From assembly GCA_023411555.1 (NCBI GenBank), contig JAEYOQ010000006.1:1-64000 (forward strand): a stretch of DNA of 64,000 nucleotides. The letters run 5' to 3'. Below the pieces are notes generated by a model. It saw nothing but the letters and a program-made list of their open reading frames with translations, had not been told where the DNA came from and did no database searches. Numbering within the stretch: the first letter of the stretch is position 1; every line of letters begins with the position of its first letter. Positions 8,488 to 16,918 of the stretch are shown in pieces. Origin of the DNA: Bacillota bacterium (GTDB taxonomy: Bacteria; Bacillota; Clostridia; Lachnospirales; Lachnospiraceae). Both the position numbers and the translations under genes were made by a program.

Positions 8488-8952
8488 TTATATCTTTCCG
8501 TCTTCTATCATTTTTTCTGCTACCCATCTGGCAACTTTGCCGGTAATTGTTATGCAGTGATTTTTCCTTTCGGGACTTTTAAAATTGTCTCCGGTCCATT
8601 CCTTAGTGATTACTCTGCAGCAGGTCGACTTGTATTCGTCCTTTATGTAATCATGCAGTCCTTTGGCTAGTTCAAACATTCTATCCGGCATAGGTTCACC
8701 AGCCACTCTTCCATAGACCATGCCAAGTGCCATTTGTCCACCGGACACTGCACCACATAAACAGCCCGCTTTCCCCATTCCGATCGGGAAGCCGCTTGCC
8801 AGCTTAACTACATCTTCCTCGTATGGCTTGCCTAAAAATTCGTTAATCGTTTGAACAATCGCTTCACTGCAAAAGAAAGTACCACTTCTAAAAAGCTCTT
8901 CTGCTTTCGCTTGTACCCCATTAAGAGCTGCTTCTTTTTCAATTTGATTCAT
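8488..8952 (-). CDS. C_GCAxxG_C_C family redox protein
   Basis: The 154-residue protein shows the family-defining cysteine pattern. The first is in F-F-C-S-E-A, then G-C-L-C-G-A-V-S-G-G, then S-T-C-C-R and a Cys near the C-terminus. These proteins occur widely in anaerobes and are thought to be redox-active or metal-cluster related, with no assigned reaction. I chose ATG at 8952 rather than 8976 because GGAGG lies between the two, seven bases before the inner ATG. It ends at the shared terminator with its converging neighbour. Confidence 0.8.
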   Translation of the reverse strand: MNQIEKEAALNGVQAKAEELFRSGTFFCSEAIVQTINEFLGKPYEEDVVKLASGFPIGMGKAGCLCGAVSGGQMALGMVYGRVAGEPMPDRMFELAKGLHDYIKDEYKSTCCRVITKEWTGDNFKSPERKNHCITITGKVARWVAEKMIEDGKI

Positions 8953-9177
8953 ACCTAATCCTCCATTCTGTCGCAAACCCGCGAATTATACAGTATTTAT
9001 TATAAATGATACTTTTTCTGAATGGCAAGTTCTTCTCAAAAAGAGGTTGCTCCTACAAAGTGTATTTTAGGCAAGGCCGGCTGACCCTAATCGATCTCGA
9101 GCAAAGCTATGCAGAAGCAAGCACTCGTATAATCAAACGGATGAAGATATTCAGAGCGTATACTTACGAAGAAGAAG

Positions 9178-9206
9178 TTGTAAGGATACGCTTCCTTTTA
9201 TATAAT
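9178..9206 (+). promoter_or_regulatory. Sigma-A-type promoter of the TDT transporter gene
   Basis: TTGTAA (9178-9183) and TATAAT (9201-9206) are separated by 17 bp, about 70 bp before the transporter start. The promoter lies inside a 94-codon open frame (9006-9290) that I therefore do not regard as a gene. Confidence 0.55.
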
Positions 9207-9274
9207 TTACTTATGGGTCTCCAAACACAAGAAGAATGGGGAGATACAATGAAAGATAAAAGGAGAAGTTATTT

Positions 9275-10201
9275 ATGGCGCAAATTCTAAAAAAATACCC
9301 TGTTCCTGCAACTGGCCTTATACTTGGATTAGCTGCATTAGGGAACCTAATTCAGTCATATGGAGAAGCTTATCGCAGTATTTTTGGTATATTGTCAGCG
9401 GTTTTATTTGCTTTAATGATTGCAAAGATGATTAAATATCCTAAAGATATTGTAACTGCTTTGGACAATCCTTTAGTAGCGAGTGTATTTCCTACTTTTT
9501 CCATGGCTATTATGTTATTAGCAACTTACATTAAGACGTTTTCACAGACAGCTGCACTCATAGTGTGGTTTGTTGGTCTTATACTTCATATCATACTGAT
9601 TATGTGGTTTACAAAAAAGTATGTACTGAACATTAAGATTAAGCAGGTGTTTCCGTCCTGGTTTATCGTATATGTTGGTATCGCTGTTGCCAGCGTTACA
9701 GGTCCAATGTTTCAGATGAGTGCTATCGGTAGAATAGCCTTTTGGTTTGGGTTCGCTACTTATCTGCTACTCTTAGGTATAGTACTTTACAGAGTAATTA
9801 AGATTAAGGAGATCCCAGAGCCAGCTTTGCCAAGCCTTGCAATATTTGCAGCACCTGCCAGCCTGCTTTTAGCGGGATATATGAATTCCTTTGAAGGGAA
9901 GAACATGACAATAGTATATATTTTGGTTGCATTATCACTTATGATGTATACAGTAGTGATAATACTCATGTTTAAGCTTCTAAGGCTAAAGTTTTATCCG
10001 AGCTATTCAGCATTCACCTTTCCATTTGCTATAAGCGGTATCTGCATGAAACTTACCAATGGATTTATGGTAAAATCAGGGCATCCAATTACAGCTTTAA
10101 AATATTTGGTGAAGTTTCAAGAAGCGGTGGCCTTAGCTTTAATTACATATGTATTAGTAAGATATATTGTATTTGTGATATACAAAGAAAAGACAGCATA
10201 A
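9275..10201 (+). CDS. TDT family transporter (TehA/SLAC1-like)
   Basis: The 308-residue protein has about ten hydrophobic segments and starts Y-P-V-P-A-T-G-L-I-L-G-L-A-A-L-G-N, the typical opening of tellurite-resistance/dicarboxylate (TDT) family proteins such as TehA. Structurally this family forms anion channels with a central Phe gate. In bacteria the natural substrate is usually unknown, and resistance to tellurite is an overexpression effect. The length is normal. The start has AAAGGAG upstream and a clear promoter (9178-9206). It is a monocistronic unit. Confidence 0.8.
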   Translation: MAQILKKYPVPATGLILGLAALGNLIQSYGEAYRSIFGILSAVLFALMIAKMIKYPKDIVTALDNPLVASVFPTFSMAIMLLATYIKTFSQTAALIVWFVGLILHIILIMWFTKKYVLNIKIKQVFPSWFIVYVGIAVASVTGPMFQMSAIGRIAFWFGFATYLLLLGIVLYRVIKIKEIPEPALPSLAIFAAPASLLLAGYMNSFEGKNMTIVYILVALSLMMYTVVIILMFKLLRLKFYPSYSAFTFPFAISGICMKLTNGFMVKSGHPITALKYLVKFQEAVALALITYVLVRYIVFVIYKEKTA

Positions 10202-10344
10202 AATCTCTTCCATTATTGGGTAGAGTAGGTCGACTTTCTATATGAGGAAAGAGTAATAATCAAGGACACAAATTAGAAGTATTGAAAAACCCTCGAGTAT
10301 ATTATGTATGTCATAATGTGCCAAAAAGTGTCGAATAGTCATAT

Positions 10345-10379
10345 AATATTGTGATGGTATATAAATCCATCACAATATT
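10345..10379 (+). terminator. Strong hairpin directly upstream of the Cys-rich protein gene
   Basis: AATATTGTGATGG (10345-10357) and CCATCACAATATT (10367-10379) form a perfect 13-bp stem with a 9-nt loop, followed by TTTG. It ends 25 bp before the next start codon. It may terminate the transporter transcript, or be a 5'-leader stem of the downstream gene. Confidence 0.5.
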
Positions 10380-10404
10380 TTTGTGAAATGAGGGAATGAT
10401 TAGC

Positions 10405-11532
10405 ATGAAGCATAACTTCACCTATGTAAATACCGCTACAGAGGATATGGATCTTAACCTACTGGCTAAGTCGGAGGAGCCGAAGGAAGATAGTTTTGAG
10501 GTGTCCTCTCAGGTAGTAACCTTTAATCCGATTAAAAAGCCTGTACTTTCCTATTTGTCGACAACCTCCAAGATTGGCTTAAGTAAGCTTCCTGATTCAA
10601 CTTCGGTTAATTCAATATCGGATGGTTTCCAAAGTATCGGATTTAGCTCCAATATGAGTAAGCTTTCGCCAAATGACATCAATAATTGGGGAGTTCCTCC
10701 CTATACGGAAGATAGTAGCAGACCGGAGACATTGATCTCAGGTGTGAATGCGCTTACAATGACTTGGGAGTTATCAAGACCTTCAAAGATCTTTGGATTT
10801 GAACTAATGCCCAATGCTTTTGGAACCTACACTTACAGAGTTGACTTTTATTCTGCTGCAGAATTAGTAGGTAGTATTATTAGAACCATATTTGTTCCAG
10901 GTCCACCACTTGGTCCTGAAACACATGGAGCTCGATTATTTGCAGCTATAACCGATGGTCCGGGCTTTGATCGTATCGTCATAAGAAGTCTATGTGGCAA
11001 TACGGCAGGTTTTCTGGTTGCCCAGGTTCGTTATCAAAGTTGCGTAGCATTATGTAGTAATTCGATTATTAGGGATTCTGTAATCAAAGAAGCAACCGTA
11101 CCTGTGAAATGTTGTATTAATGTTCCGGGTTATGAAGTGGTATCGGTTTCGAATGATATTGGTGCAAGGATTATTTCGTCCGCTTGTGAAATTCACGAAG
11201 ACTTTGTATGCCCGAAATATGGACCGATTGCAGGTGTTAAAACAGTAGATGCAAAAATCTTTGCCGAACTTCAGATTCCAGTCACTATTCGAGCCAAAGG
11301 CTGTACCATTATAACAACACCATATACTTGTACAGAAGCTGTTGTATTCTCAATCGAGAATGCATTTGTATCCACGGAAGTAAGGAATTGTGAAGTAGAA
11401 AAAGTAATCAAAGTGGTAGGATCTGATTTTAAAGTATCACCTATGGATGGCTGTGCACCTCGTTGCTGCGTAGAAGGCTATGCTACTATTACAGCAAAAA
11501 TATCGGCTTGTGTAATGACTAATCATATTTAA
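10405..11532 (+). CDS. Cys-rich secreted-type beta-sandwich protein, 375 aa, unknown function
   Basis: I do not recognise a named family. The central part (about residues 70-220) has a pattern seen in lectin-like or PEP-CTERM-associated beta-sandwich domains: S-R-P-S-K-I-F-G-F-E-L-M-P-N, then a Tyr-rich strand, then G-P-G-F-D-R-I-V-I-R-S. The C-terminal 140 residues carry Cys pairs (K-C-C-I-N-V-P-G-Y and R-C-C-V-E-G-Y) and Thr/Val-rich strands. There is no signal peptide, which would fit a spore-surface protein. That is an inference only. ATG 10405 is preferred over 10396 because of the spacing from GAGGGA. A strong hairpin (10345-10379) precedes it. Confidence 0.6.
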   Translation: MKHNFTYVNTATEDMDLNLLAKSEEPKEDSFEVSSQVVTFNPIKKPVLSYLSTTSKIGLSKLPDSTSVNSISDGFQSIGFSSNMSKLSPNDINNWGVPPYTEDSSRPETLISGVNALTMTWELSRPSKIFGFELMPNAFGTYTYRVDFYSAAELVGSIIRTIFVPGPPLGPETHGARLFAAITDGPGFDRIVIRSLCGNTAGFLVAQVRYQSCVALCSNSIIRDSVIKEATVPVKCCINVPGYEVVSVSNDIGARIISSACEIHEDFVCPKYGPIAGVKTVDAKIFAELQIPVTIRAKGCTIITTPYTCTEAVVFSIENAFVSTEVRNCEVEKVIKVVGSDFKVSPMDGCAPRCCVEGYATITAKISACVMTNHI

Positions 11533-11792
11533 GTAAAAAAAATGTCCTTAAAAATATATGAGATACAGGGGAAGAGGATACAAGGAGTAGTTTAGAAGAA
11601 ATCAAGTTAGAGCATAAGCCTTTGGAGTGGGAAGATAATTGATATGTAGGCTACTCTATAAGTGCCTTTGTGATGATTAAGAAGTAAAGGTGGTTGTTGC
11701 AAAAGTAAGTTGTGCAACAATCACTTTTGCTATATCAAACACAGGAGAGGATGCTCATGGTCTAATCAGGGTATCGCTATTCTTATCATCAG

Positions 11793-11840
11793 AGGTTTTC
11801 AGTCTTTTGGTAGAAGTACCGATTGATGAAAACCTTTTTT
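11793..11840 (+). terminator. Rho-independent terminator
   Basis: AGGTTTTCA (11793-11801) pairs with TGAAAACCT (11827-11835) around a 25-nt loop, followed by a run of T. It separates the Cys-rich protein gene region from the DeoR operon. Confidence 0.6.
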
Positions 11841-11851
11841 AATGAAAGGAC

Positions 11852-11904
11852 AAATACTTATATATACTTAAGTATTTGACAAAATGCTTATATATACTTA
11901 TAAT
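11852..11904 (+). promoter_or_regulatory. Consensus promoter with duplicated operator of the DeoR operon
   Basis: TTGACA (11876-11881) and TATAAT (11899-11904) are separated by 17 bp, a perfect consensus promoter. A 19-bp unit AAAT-N-CTTATATATACTTA occurs at 11852-11870 and again at 11882-11900, exactly 30 bp apart, with one mismatch. One copy covers the -35/-10 spacer and one lies just upstream of the -35, on the same face of the helix. This is the expected layout for repression by the DeoR protein encoded next. Confidence 0.7.
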
Positions 11905-11922
11905 CTAACTGGAGGTGGTTCT

Positions 11923-12690
11923 ATGTACCAGCAAGAAAGATGCATAAAAATATTAGAGCATCTCAATAATTCCAAGCATCTATCCGTTCATGATATATGC
12001 GAAATTTTTGACATTTCCCGTGATACAGCAAGAAGAGATATCGTAAGGCTCGTGGAGGAGGGGACAGTGGTCCGTACCCATGGAGGAATCACACTTCCAG
12101 GATATGATGAAACCATACATTCTTATCGTGAGAGGCTTGAAGCTCATTCTCAAGAGAAAAAGGAGATGGCAGAGAAAGCATTAACCTTTATTAAGGATGA
12201 GGAGCATTATTTTCTGGATGTTTCTACGACCATTAGTTACCTTGCCGGAATATTAAACAGTAAAGTCTCTATATTTACTCATTCCCTTGATAATCTGGAG
12301 ATACTCTCCGGGAACCAGAAGGTTACTGTATATTCCGTGGGCGGTTTCTTGAATAAAGAAAACCGGTTTTTTTATAGCTTTGATTATTCGAACTCCCTGG
12401 AAAGGGTTCATTTTGATACCTCCTTTTTTGGAGCTGCGGCTATCTGTGAAGATGGATTTTATTATAAGGATTATGAAGATGCAATAATTAAGAATACCGC
12501 TTCAAAACAAGCTGATAAGGTGATTGTACTTGCTGGTTTTGAAAAATTTGGGCGGACTTCCTATTACAAAGGCCTTAGCTGGGAGCAAATTAATATCCTT
12601 ATCACGGATAAGCTTCCTCCGGCTCTATATATGGATCTTATCATTAAGCATAATATCGAGCTACACATTGTAGGTAGAGGGAGAAATTGA
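11923..12690 (+). CDS. DeoR/GlpR family transcriptional regulator
   Basis: The N-terminal HTH (residues about 5-60) contains the DeoR signature S-R-D-T-A-R-R-D-I-V-R-L-V-E-E-G and R-T-H-G-G. The C-terminal DeoRC domain (about 75-250) belongs to the sugar-phosphate isomerase-like fold that senses phosphorylated sugars. The start is ATG 11923, served by GGAGGTGG. The ATG at 11884 lies inside the promoter spacer and cannot be used. It is followed without a gap by a HAD phosphatase gene. A sugar-phosphate-responsive DeoR/HAD operon is a common arrangement. The effector is unknown. Confidence 0.85.
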   Translation: MYQQERCIKILEHLNNSKHLSVHDICEIFDISRDTARRDIVRLVEEGTVVRTHGGITLPGYDETIHSYRERLEAHSQEKKEMAEKALTFIKDEEHYFLDVSTTISYLAGILNSKVSIFTHSLDNLEILSGNQKVTVYSVGGFLNKENRFFYSFDYSNSLERVHFDTSFFGAAAICEDGFYYKDYEDAIIKNTASKQADKVIVLAGFEKFGRTSYYKGLSWEQINILITDKLPPALYMDLIIKHNIELHIVGRGRN

Positions 12691-13503
12691 ATGAAACAAT
12701 ATAAAATGATATGTCTAGATATTGATGGAACCCTGCTTAATTCTGAGCATAGGATTTCCCAAAGAACAAAGGAAGTAATACAGCTTGTTTCAGAGAAGAT
12801 GCATATACCGGTAATACTGGTTTCAGCAAGAATGCCAAGGGGCATAATATTTTTGCTGGAAGAACTTCATATTAGCAATCCGATTATTTGCTATAGTGGT
12901 GCTTTGATTATGGATGATAATAAAAAGGTATTATCCAATGTAACTATCCCAAGTCTAGAGGCTAAACAGGTATACGAACTAGCTACACAGATGGGAATAC
13001 ATATAAGTATTTATAAAGATGACGAATGGTATGTAGAGCGATTGGATGATTGGGCAGAGCAAGAGGGAGCAATCACAAATATGTCTCCGATAACAGTAAG
13101 CTTAGCTGATTTGTTCGATATATGGGAGAAGGAGTTTACCGGTCCTAATAAGATATTATGCATGGCAGATCATACCGCATTAGCAAGCTTGAATACAAGT
13201 ATCACAAAGCATTACTCTAACCACTTAAGTATTTATTTTTCTAAGCCAACTTATTTGGAGCTGATGCCAGGTGATGCCTCCAAGATCTCAGCCATTGAAG
13301 TATTGTGTGCAAAATATGGAATTCAGAGATCTGAAGTAATCGCTATAGGTGATAATTATAATGATATTAATATGATCGAGTTTGCGGGACTAGGGATTGC
13401 TATGGGTAACGCTCCGGAAGCAGTAAAGCAATATGCGGACGATATAACCCTTTCCAATGACGAGGATGGAGTAGCCGAGGCAATAAAAAAATATATTATT
13501 TGA
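12691..13503 (+). CDS. Cof-type HAD-IIB family phosphatase
   Basis: The 270-residue protein starts I-C-L-D-I-D-G-T-L-L with the nucleophile Asp10 and acid/base Asp12 (motif I). The C2-type cap sits in the middle, and G-D-N-Y-N-D-I-N-M motif IV lies near residue 220. This is the Cof/YidA subgroup that dephosphorylates small sugar phosphates or cofactors such as flavin mononucleotide. Its ATG follows the DeoR stop codon (TGAATG), so the two genes are translationally coupled. The pairing suggests it hydrolyses the sugar phosphate sensed by the regulator, which is an inference. Confidence 0.85.
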   Translation: MKQYKMICLDIDGTLLNSEHRISQRTKEVIQLVSEKMHIPVILVSARMPRGIIFLLEELHISNPIICYSGALIMDDNKKVLSNVTIPSLEAKQVYELATQMGIHISIYKDDEWYVERLDDWAEQEGAITNMSPITVSLADLFDIWEKEFTGPNKILCMADHTALASLNTSITKHYSNHLSIYFSKPTYLELMPGDASKISAIEVLCAKYGIQRSEVIAIGDNYNDINMIEFAGLGIAMGNAPEAVKQYADDITLSNDEDGVAEAIKKYII

Positions 13504-13594
13504 TTGCTTCTTTTCTATTGAGACCAGATTATGCTATAATAGTAACATTGTGGAGGAGAACTGGCATGCCGGTACTTCCCTAAAGAATCAAATC

Positions 13595-13624
13595 TCATCT
13601 ATAGATTTTTCTTAGATGATTTTT
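13595..13624 (+). terminator. Terminator hairpin in front of the ABC importer operon
   Basis: TCATCTA (13595-13601) pairs with TAGATGA (13613-13619), followed by TTTTT. A TGC-TATAAT extended -10 lies about 60 bp upstream (13532-13540) and a GC-rich hairpin (centred near 13566) lies between the two. The hairpin either ends the DeoR/HAD operon or attenuates the importer operon. Confidence 0.45.
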
Positions 13625-13652
13625 ACTTATGACATAATGGAGGACAAACAGA

Positions 13653-14573
13653 ATGAAAAGAAACAGGATTATTGCGTTGGCTATATGCGTAGTTATGTTG
13701 GCTTTTACTGCAACCGGCTGCAATGTAGCAAAGAAAAGAACAGAGGATTTATCATTGAAGGTGGGGCTTATGCCGGCAGTAGATTCTGCTCCAATGCTAC
13801 TCGCTGAAAAGAATGGGTATTTTAAAGAGCTTGGACTCAATGTGGAATTACAGATATTTAATAATGCACAGGACAGACAGAGTGCTCTCCAGACACAGAC
13901 CATTGATGGTGCTATAACAGACCTGATAGCGGTTGCTGCAAATGTGGACGGAGGCTTTGATATTAAAGCCACTACGATGACCAACGGTGTGTTTCCGGTT
14001 CTTATGAAGGAAGGTGCTGATAGCAAGCAGAGCATAAAGGTGGGTATGATGGAGGTCAGCGTCACCAACTTCTTAATCGATGAATGGCTGGGTGATAGCT
14101 ATACCATAGAAAAGGTATTTATCAACGACATACCGGCTAGACTGGCGGCAATCCAAGGAGATCAGCTGGATATGGGACTGTTTCCTGAGCCCATGGCATC
14201 TATGGGAGAACTGAACGGATTGCAAAAGAAGCTCTATCAGCCTGAAGAAGGTTTTTGCCCGGATGTATTTGTTTTCACAGGTAAAGCTTTGAAGGAGAAA
14301 GAGAAAGCGATTAAGTTGTTCCATCAAGCTTATAATAAAGCAGTGGATGAGCTGAATCAGAACCAGCAGACTGGTATTGATATTATCATTGAGAAAATTC
14401 CTAACCTGAAGCCTGAAATCCGGGATAAAATGATCCTACCCGAATACACCAAGGTAATGCTTCCTGATAATCAATACATAGACAAGGTGATTCAATGGAC
14501 CTCCGAGGCGATGAACAAGGAACTGAAGGTCAAAGCGGATGACTTAGTTGAAAGAAGGTTTGTAGAAAAATGA
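13653..14573 (+). CDS. NitT/TauT-type ABC transporter substrate-binding lipoprotein
   Basis: Residues 1-23 are a lipoprotein signal peptide ending A-T-G-C with the lipidated Cys23. The mature part starts V-G-L-M-P-A-V-D-S-A-P-M-L-L-A-E-K-N-G-Y-F-K-E-L-G-L, the typical first lobe of NMT1/SsuA/ThiY-like binding proteins. Family members bind aliphatic sulfonates, nitrate, taurine or the thiamine precursor HMP. No key residue settles the ligand here, and no TPP riboswitch is seen upstream. The ATPase gene overlaps its 3' end by 4 bp, and a permease follows, making a complete importer. Confidence 0.85.
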   Translation: MKRNRIIALAICVVMLAFTATGCNVAKKRTEDLSLKVGLMPAVDSAPMLLAEKNGYFKELGLNVELQIFNNAQDRQSALQTQTIDGAITDLIAVAANVDGGFDIKATTMTNGVFPVLMKEGADSKQSIKVGMMEVSVTNFLIDEWLGDSYTIEKVFINDIPARLAAIQGDQLDMGLFPEPMASMGELNGLQKKLYQPEEGFCPDVFVFTGKALKEKEKAIKLFHQAYNKAVDELNQNQQTGIDIIIEKIPNLKPEIRDKMILPEYTKVMLPDNQYIDKVIQWTSEAMNKELKVKADDLVERRFVEK

Positions 14574-15304
14574 TAAGTGTGAGGGATCTGGGAGTAAACT
14601 ACGGCAGCGAGATCGCTTTGAAGAATATAGATATGGACATTCAAAAGAACAAGACTTGCGCTATTATCGGTCCCTCAGGATGTGGAAAGACGACCCTGCT
14701 ATTTACTTTAGCAGGGCTTCTTATTCCCTCTTCCGGTAGAATACTGATCAATGGCGAAGAGGTGAAGGCGCCACGAAGAGAAACAGGAGTGATTCTTCAG
14801 AATGGGGGACTTCTTCCTTGGAAAACAGTCTGGGATAATGTTTCCCTTGGTTTGAAGGTAAGGGAGAAGGATAAGGCCATTGTCAATCAAAGAGTTACTA
14901 CTATCCTGAAGGAGTTGGGAATTCTAGAACAGAAGAGCAAATATCCAAATCAACTTTCCGGAGGACAGAAGCAGAGAGTAGCTATTGCGAGAGCGCTTGT
15001 TTTAGAACCGGATCTTTTACTGATGGATGAAGCATCGTCAGCTCTTGATGCCATAAACAGAGAAATAATTCAAAACCTGCTTTTAAAGCTATATAAGAAA
15101 AAACCTGTCACCATGGTCATGGTTACCCACAGTATAGAAGAGGCAGTTTTTTTAGGGCAGACCATTGTGATTATGAAGCAGGCAAAGATTAGGCATAGTC
15201 TTAACAATCCCTACTTTGGTGATGAGGATATCCGTTCGAAGCCTGATTATTATAATATTTGCCATGAGGTTAGGCAATTACTGAGAGGGGAGGAGGTACT
15301 ATAA
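14570..15304 (+). CDS. NitT/TauT-type ABC transporter ATP-binding protein
   Basis: The 244-residue ATPase has Walker A G-P-S-G-C-G-K-T-T at about residues 34-42, a Q-loop I-L-Q-N-G-G-L-L-P-W, the ABC signature L-S-G-G-Q-K-Q-R near 131-138, and Walker B L-L-L-M-D-E-A-S-S-A-L followed by T-H-S-I-E-E-A. The L-P-W after the Q-loop and the A-x-S-A-L after Walker B are typical of the SsuB/TauB group. The ATG overlaps the stop of the binding protein (ATGA). Its own stop overlaps the apparent ATA start of the permease. Confidence 0.9.
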   Translation: MISVRDLGVNYGSEIALKNIDMDIQKNKTCAIIGPSGCGKTTLLFTLAGLLIPSSGRILINGEEVKAPRRETGVILQNGGLLPWKTVWDNVSLGLKVREKDKAIVNQRVTTILKELGILEQKSKYPNQLSGGQKQRVAIARALVLEPDLLLMDEASSALDAINREIIQNLLLKLYKKKPVTMVMVTHSIEEAVFLGQTIVIMKQAKIRHSLNNPYFGDEDIRSKPDYYNICHEVRQLLRGEEVL

Positions 15305-16053
15305 AGCTGTTAAAGAAACTACAGAGTAGCAAAACTCTATTTGGTTCTTGTATCGTATTGATGATATGGTACCTCTTACATGTGCTAGTAAACTCTAATA
15401 TTATTCCGGGACCTTTTGAGACAATCCTTACCTTTGCTAAACTTATGACCGGAAATTTATACTTACATATTATCGCCAGCTTATTTCGAATTACGGCAGC
15501 AATTGCAATATCCTTAGGGATCGGTGTACCCTTCGGTCTGTGGCTGGGGCTTTCAAAAGTAGCGGATACCTTCATTTCCCCCATCACCTATATCCTATAT
15601 CCCATACCCAAGGTAGCATTTTTGCCGTTATTTATGTTGCTGTTCGGCTTGGGCAATGCCTCAAAGATTATTCTTATGATAACCATTATTGTATTTCAAA
15701 TCATTCTGACAGTCAGAGATGGTGTTAAGGAAATCCCGATGGAGCTGCATCATTCCGTTAGAACATTGGGATTAAACCAATGGCAGACCTATACCAATCT
15801 TATAATACCGGCCATGCTTCCAAAGATGATTTCAGCTCTCAGAGTATGTATCGGTGTAAGTATTGCTACGCTTTTTTTTAGTGAAAATTTTGCCACTACC
15901 TACGGTATCGGTTACTTTATTATGAATTGTTGGGTTATGGCCGATTATACTCAGATGTTTGCCGGAATTCTATCTATGAGTATCATGGGAATACTCATCT
16001 TTAAAGTGATTGACCTCATGGAGAAGAAGCTTTGTCCTTGGAACTGTATATAA
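15301..16053 (+). CDS. NitT/TauT-type ABC transporter permease (apparent ATA start)
   Basis: The protein has about six membrane segments, with I-P-G-P-F-E-T near the start and the EAA-type loop R-T-L-G-L-N-Q-W-Q-T-Y-T-N-L-I-I-P-A. This matches SsuC/TauC permeases. The standard ATG at 15358 would cut off the first membrane segment and has no ribosome binding site. A perfect AGGAGGT (15291-15297) points instead to ATA at 15301, which overlaps the upstream stop in the usual ATGA-like manner (ATAA). CTG at 15307 is the other option. The start may be a recent ATG-to-ATA change that lowers expression. Confidence 0.75.
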   Translation: MKLLKKLQSSKTLFGSCIVLMIWYLLHVLVNSNIIPGPFETILTFAKLMTGNLYLHIIASLFRITAAIAISLGIGVPFGLWLGLSKVADTFISPITYILYPIPKVAFLPLFMLLFGLGNASKIILMITIIVFQIILTVRDGVKEIPMELHHSVRTLGLNQWQTYTNLIIPAMLPKMISALRVCIGVSIATLFFSENFATTYGIGYFIMNCWVMADYTQMFAGILSMSIMGILIFKVIDLMEKKLCPWNCI

Positions 16054-16189
16054 TCCGGGACTTCATCAACTTAACCGAATATCATTAATTACCAGATTTA
16101 TGTAAGAATGTGATTATATTAATGGTGAATTGATCCGATATATATTATTGATACAAGGATGTATCAAATAATAACAAGGATGTGATATT

Positions 16190-16789
16190 ATGACATTAGG
16201 TGAAAAAAGAGGAATTTATAGTACTCTACTAAGAGAGTATGATATGCAGAAAGCGAAGCTTGCACAGCAAAAACAGGACCTTGACCAAAAGATAAAGACG
16301 ACGGAAAACGGTGCTGGCATATATGCAAAGGAAGCTGCTACATTAGAATTGACCTACAATGCTGTTAGTAAAAAACAAGATGAATATCAGGATTATATGG
16401 ATCGGTTGATGCAACAATGGGATGCGGAATTTAATAAAGTAGCTGCGAATCAACAGGCTGATGCGACAGAGGAATATGGAAAAGAGATGGGCAAGATTCT
16501 GACTATTGCTAGACGCATTATGCATGGAGATATTGTTCCACAGACCGATGAAAAGAAATTGATGGAATATAGCAGTGAATTGTATCAGATGGCCAAGAAC
16601 GCAGGGATGATGGCTAGGCTTCGTGAAAAACGAAAATATGAATCCCTGTGGGACGACGAAGAGATGAAGGAATACGAGGATCCGACGGAGGCAGCAGATT
16701 GTCAAGAGGTGTTGGATCTCGGACCAGAGGTTGTCTCGGTAGAGGATACCATGTCGGCAGTGGCAGATAGAACAACAGATATTTCATAG
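16190..16789 (+). CDS. Charged helical hypothetical protein, 199 aa
   Basis: I do not recognise a family. The protein has no membrane segment or signal peptide. Residues 1-100 are amphipathic helices rich in Lys, Gln and Glu and probably form a coiled coil (K-A-K-L-A-Q-Q-K-Q-D-L-D-Q). The middle has I-A-R-R-I-M-H-G-D-I-V-P, then D-E-K-K-L-M-E-Y-S, a pattern seen in conserved clostridial proteins of unknown role. The C-terminal 40 residues are acidic and probably disordered. It stands alone and ends at a strong terminator (16842-16866). Confidence 0.7.
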   Translation: MTLGEKRGIYSTLLREYDMQKAKLAQQKQDLDQKIKTTENGAGIYAKEAATLELTYNAVSKKQDEYQDYMDRLMQQWDAEFNKVAANQQADATEEYGKEMGKILTIARRIMHGDIVPQTDEKKLMEYSSELYQMAKNAGMMARLREKRKYESLWDDEEMKEYEDPTEAADCQEVLDLGPEVVSVEDTMSAVADRTTDIS

Positions 16790-16841
16790 GGTTAGATTGA
16801 TTACATTTAATAAATAATGTTATTAGATTAACAAGTAATAG

Positions 16842-16876
16842 AGCTGAGGTAAAAATGACCTCAGCTTTATTTTTTT
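16842..16876 (+). terminator. Rho-independent terminator
   Basis: AGCTGAGGT (16842-16850) and ACCTCAGCT (16858-16866) form a perfect 9-bp stem with a 7-nt loop, followed by TTATTTTTTT. It ends the 199-aa protein gene. Confidence 0.85.
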
Positions 16877-16918
16877 GCATATTCATACAGAAAAAATAAA
16901 AGGTGATACTGTTTAGTA

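Larger units (their letters stand above)
11533..11922. other. Intergenic stretch rich in inverted and direct repeats
   Basis: It contains two overlapping stems (TTGTTGCA 11694-11701 with TGCAACAA 11713-11720, and GCAAAAGT 11699-11706 with ACTTTTGC 11723-11730), a terminator (11793-11840), and the promoter/operator region of the DeoR gene (11852-11904). No coding potential is visible. Confidence 0.5.

Noticed and set aside
9006..9290. 94-codon open frame before the TDT transporter
   Set aside because: It contains the transporter promoter (9178-9206), has no ribosome binding site and resembles no protein.
11884..11922. Upstream ATG for the DeoR regulator
   Set aside because: The codon lies inside the -35/-10 spacer of a perfect promoter, so the real start is 11923.
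13540..13652. TPP or preQ1 riboswitch before the NitT/TauT-type importer
   Set aside because: Neither the TPP core motifs nor the A-rich preQ1 tail is present.
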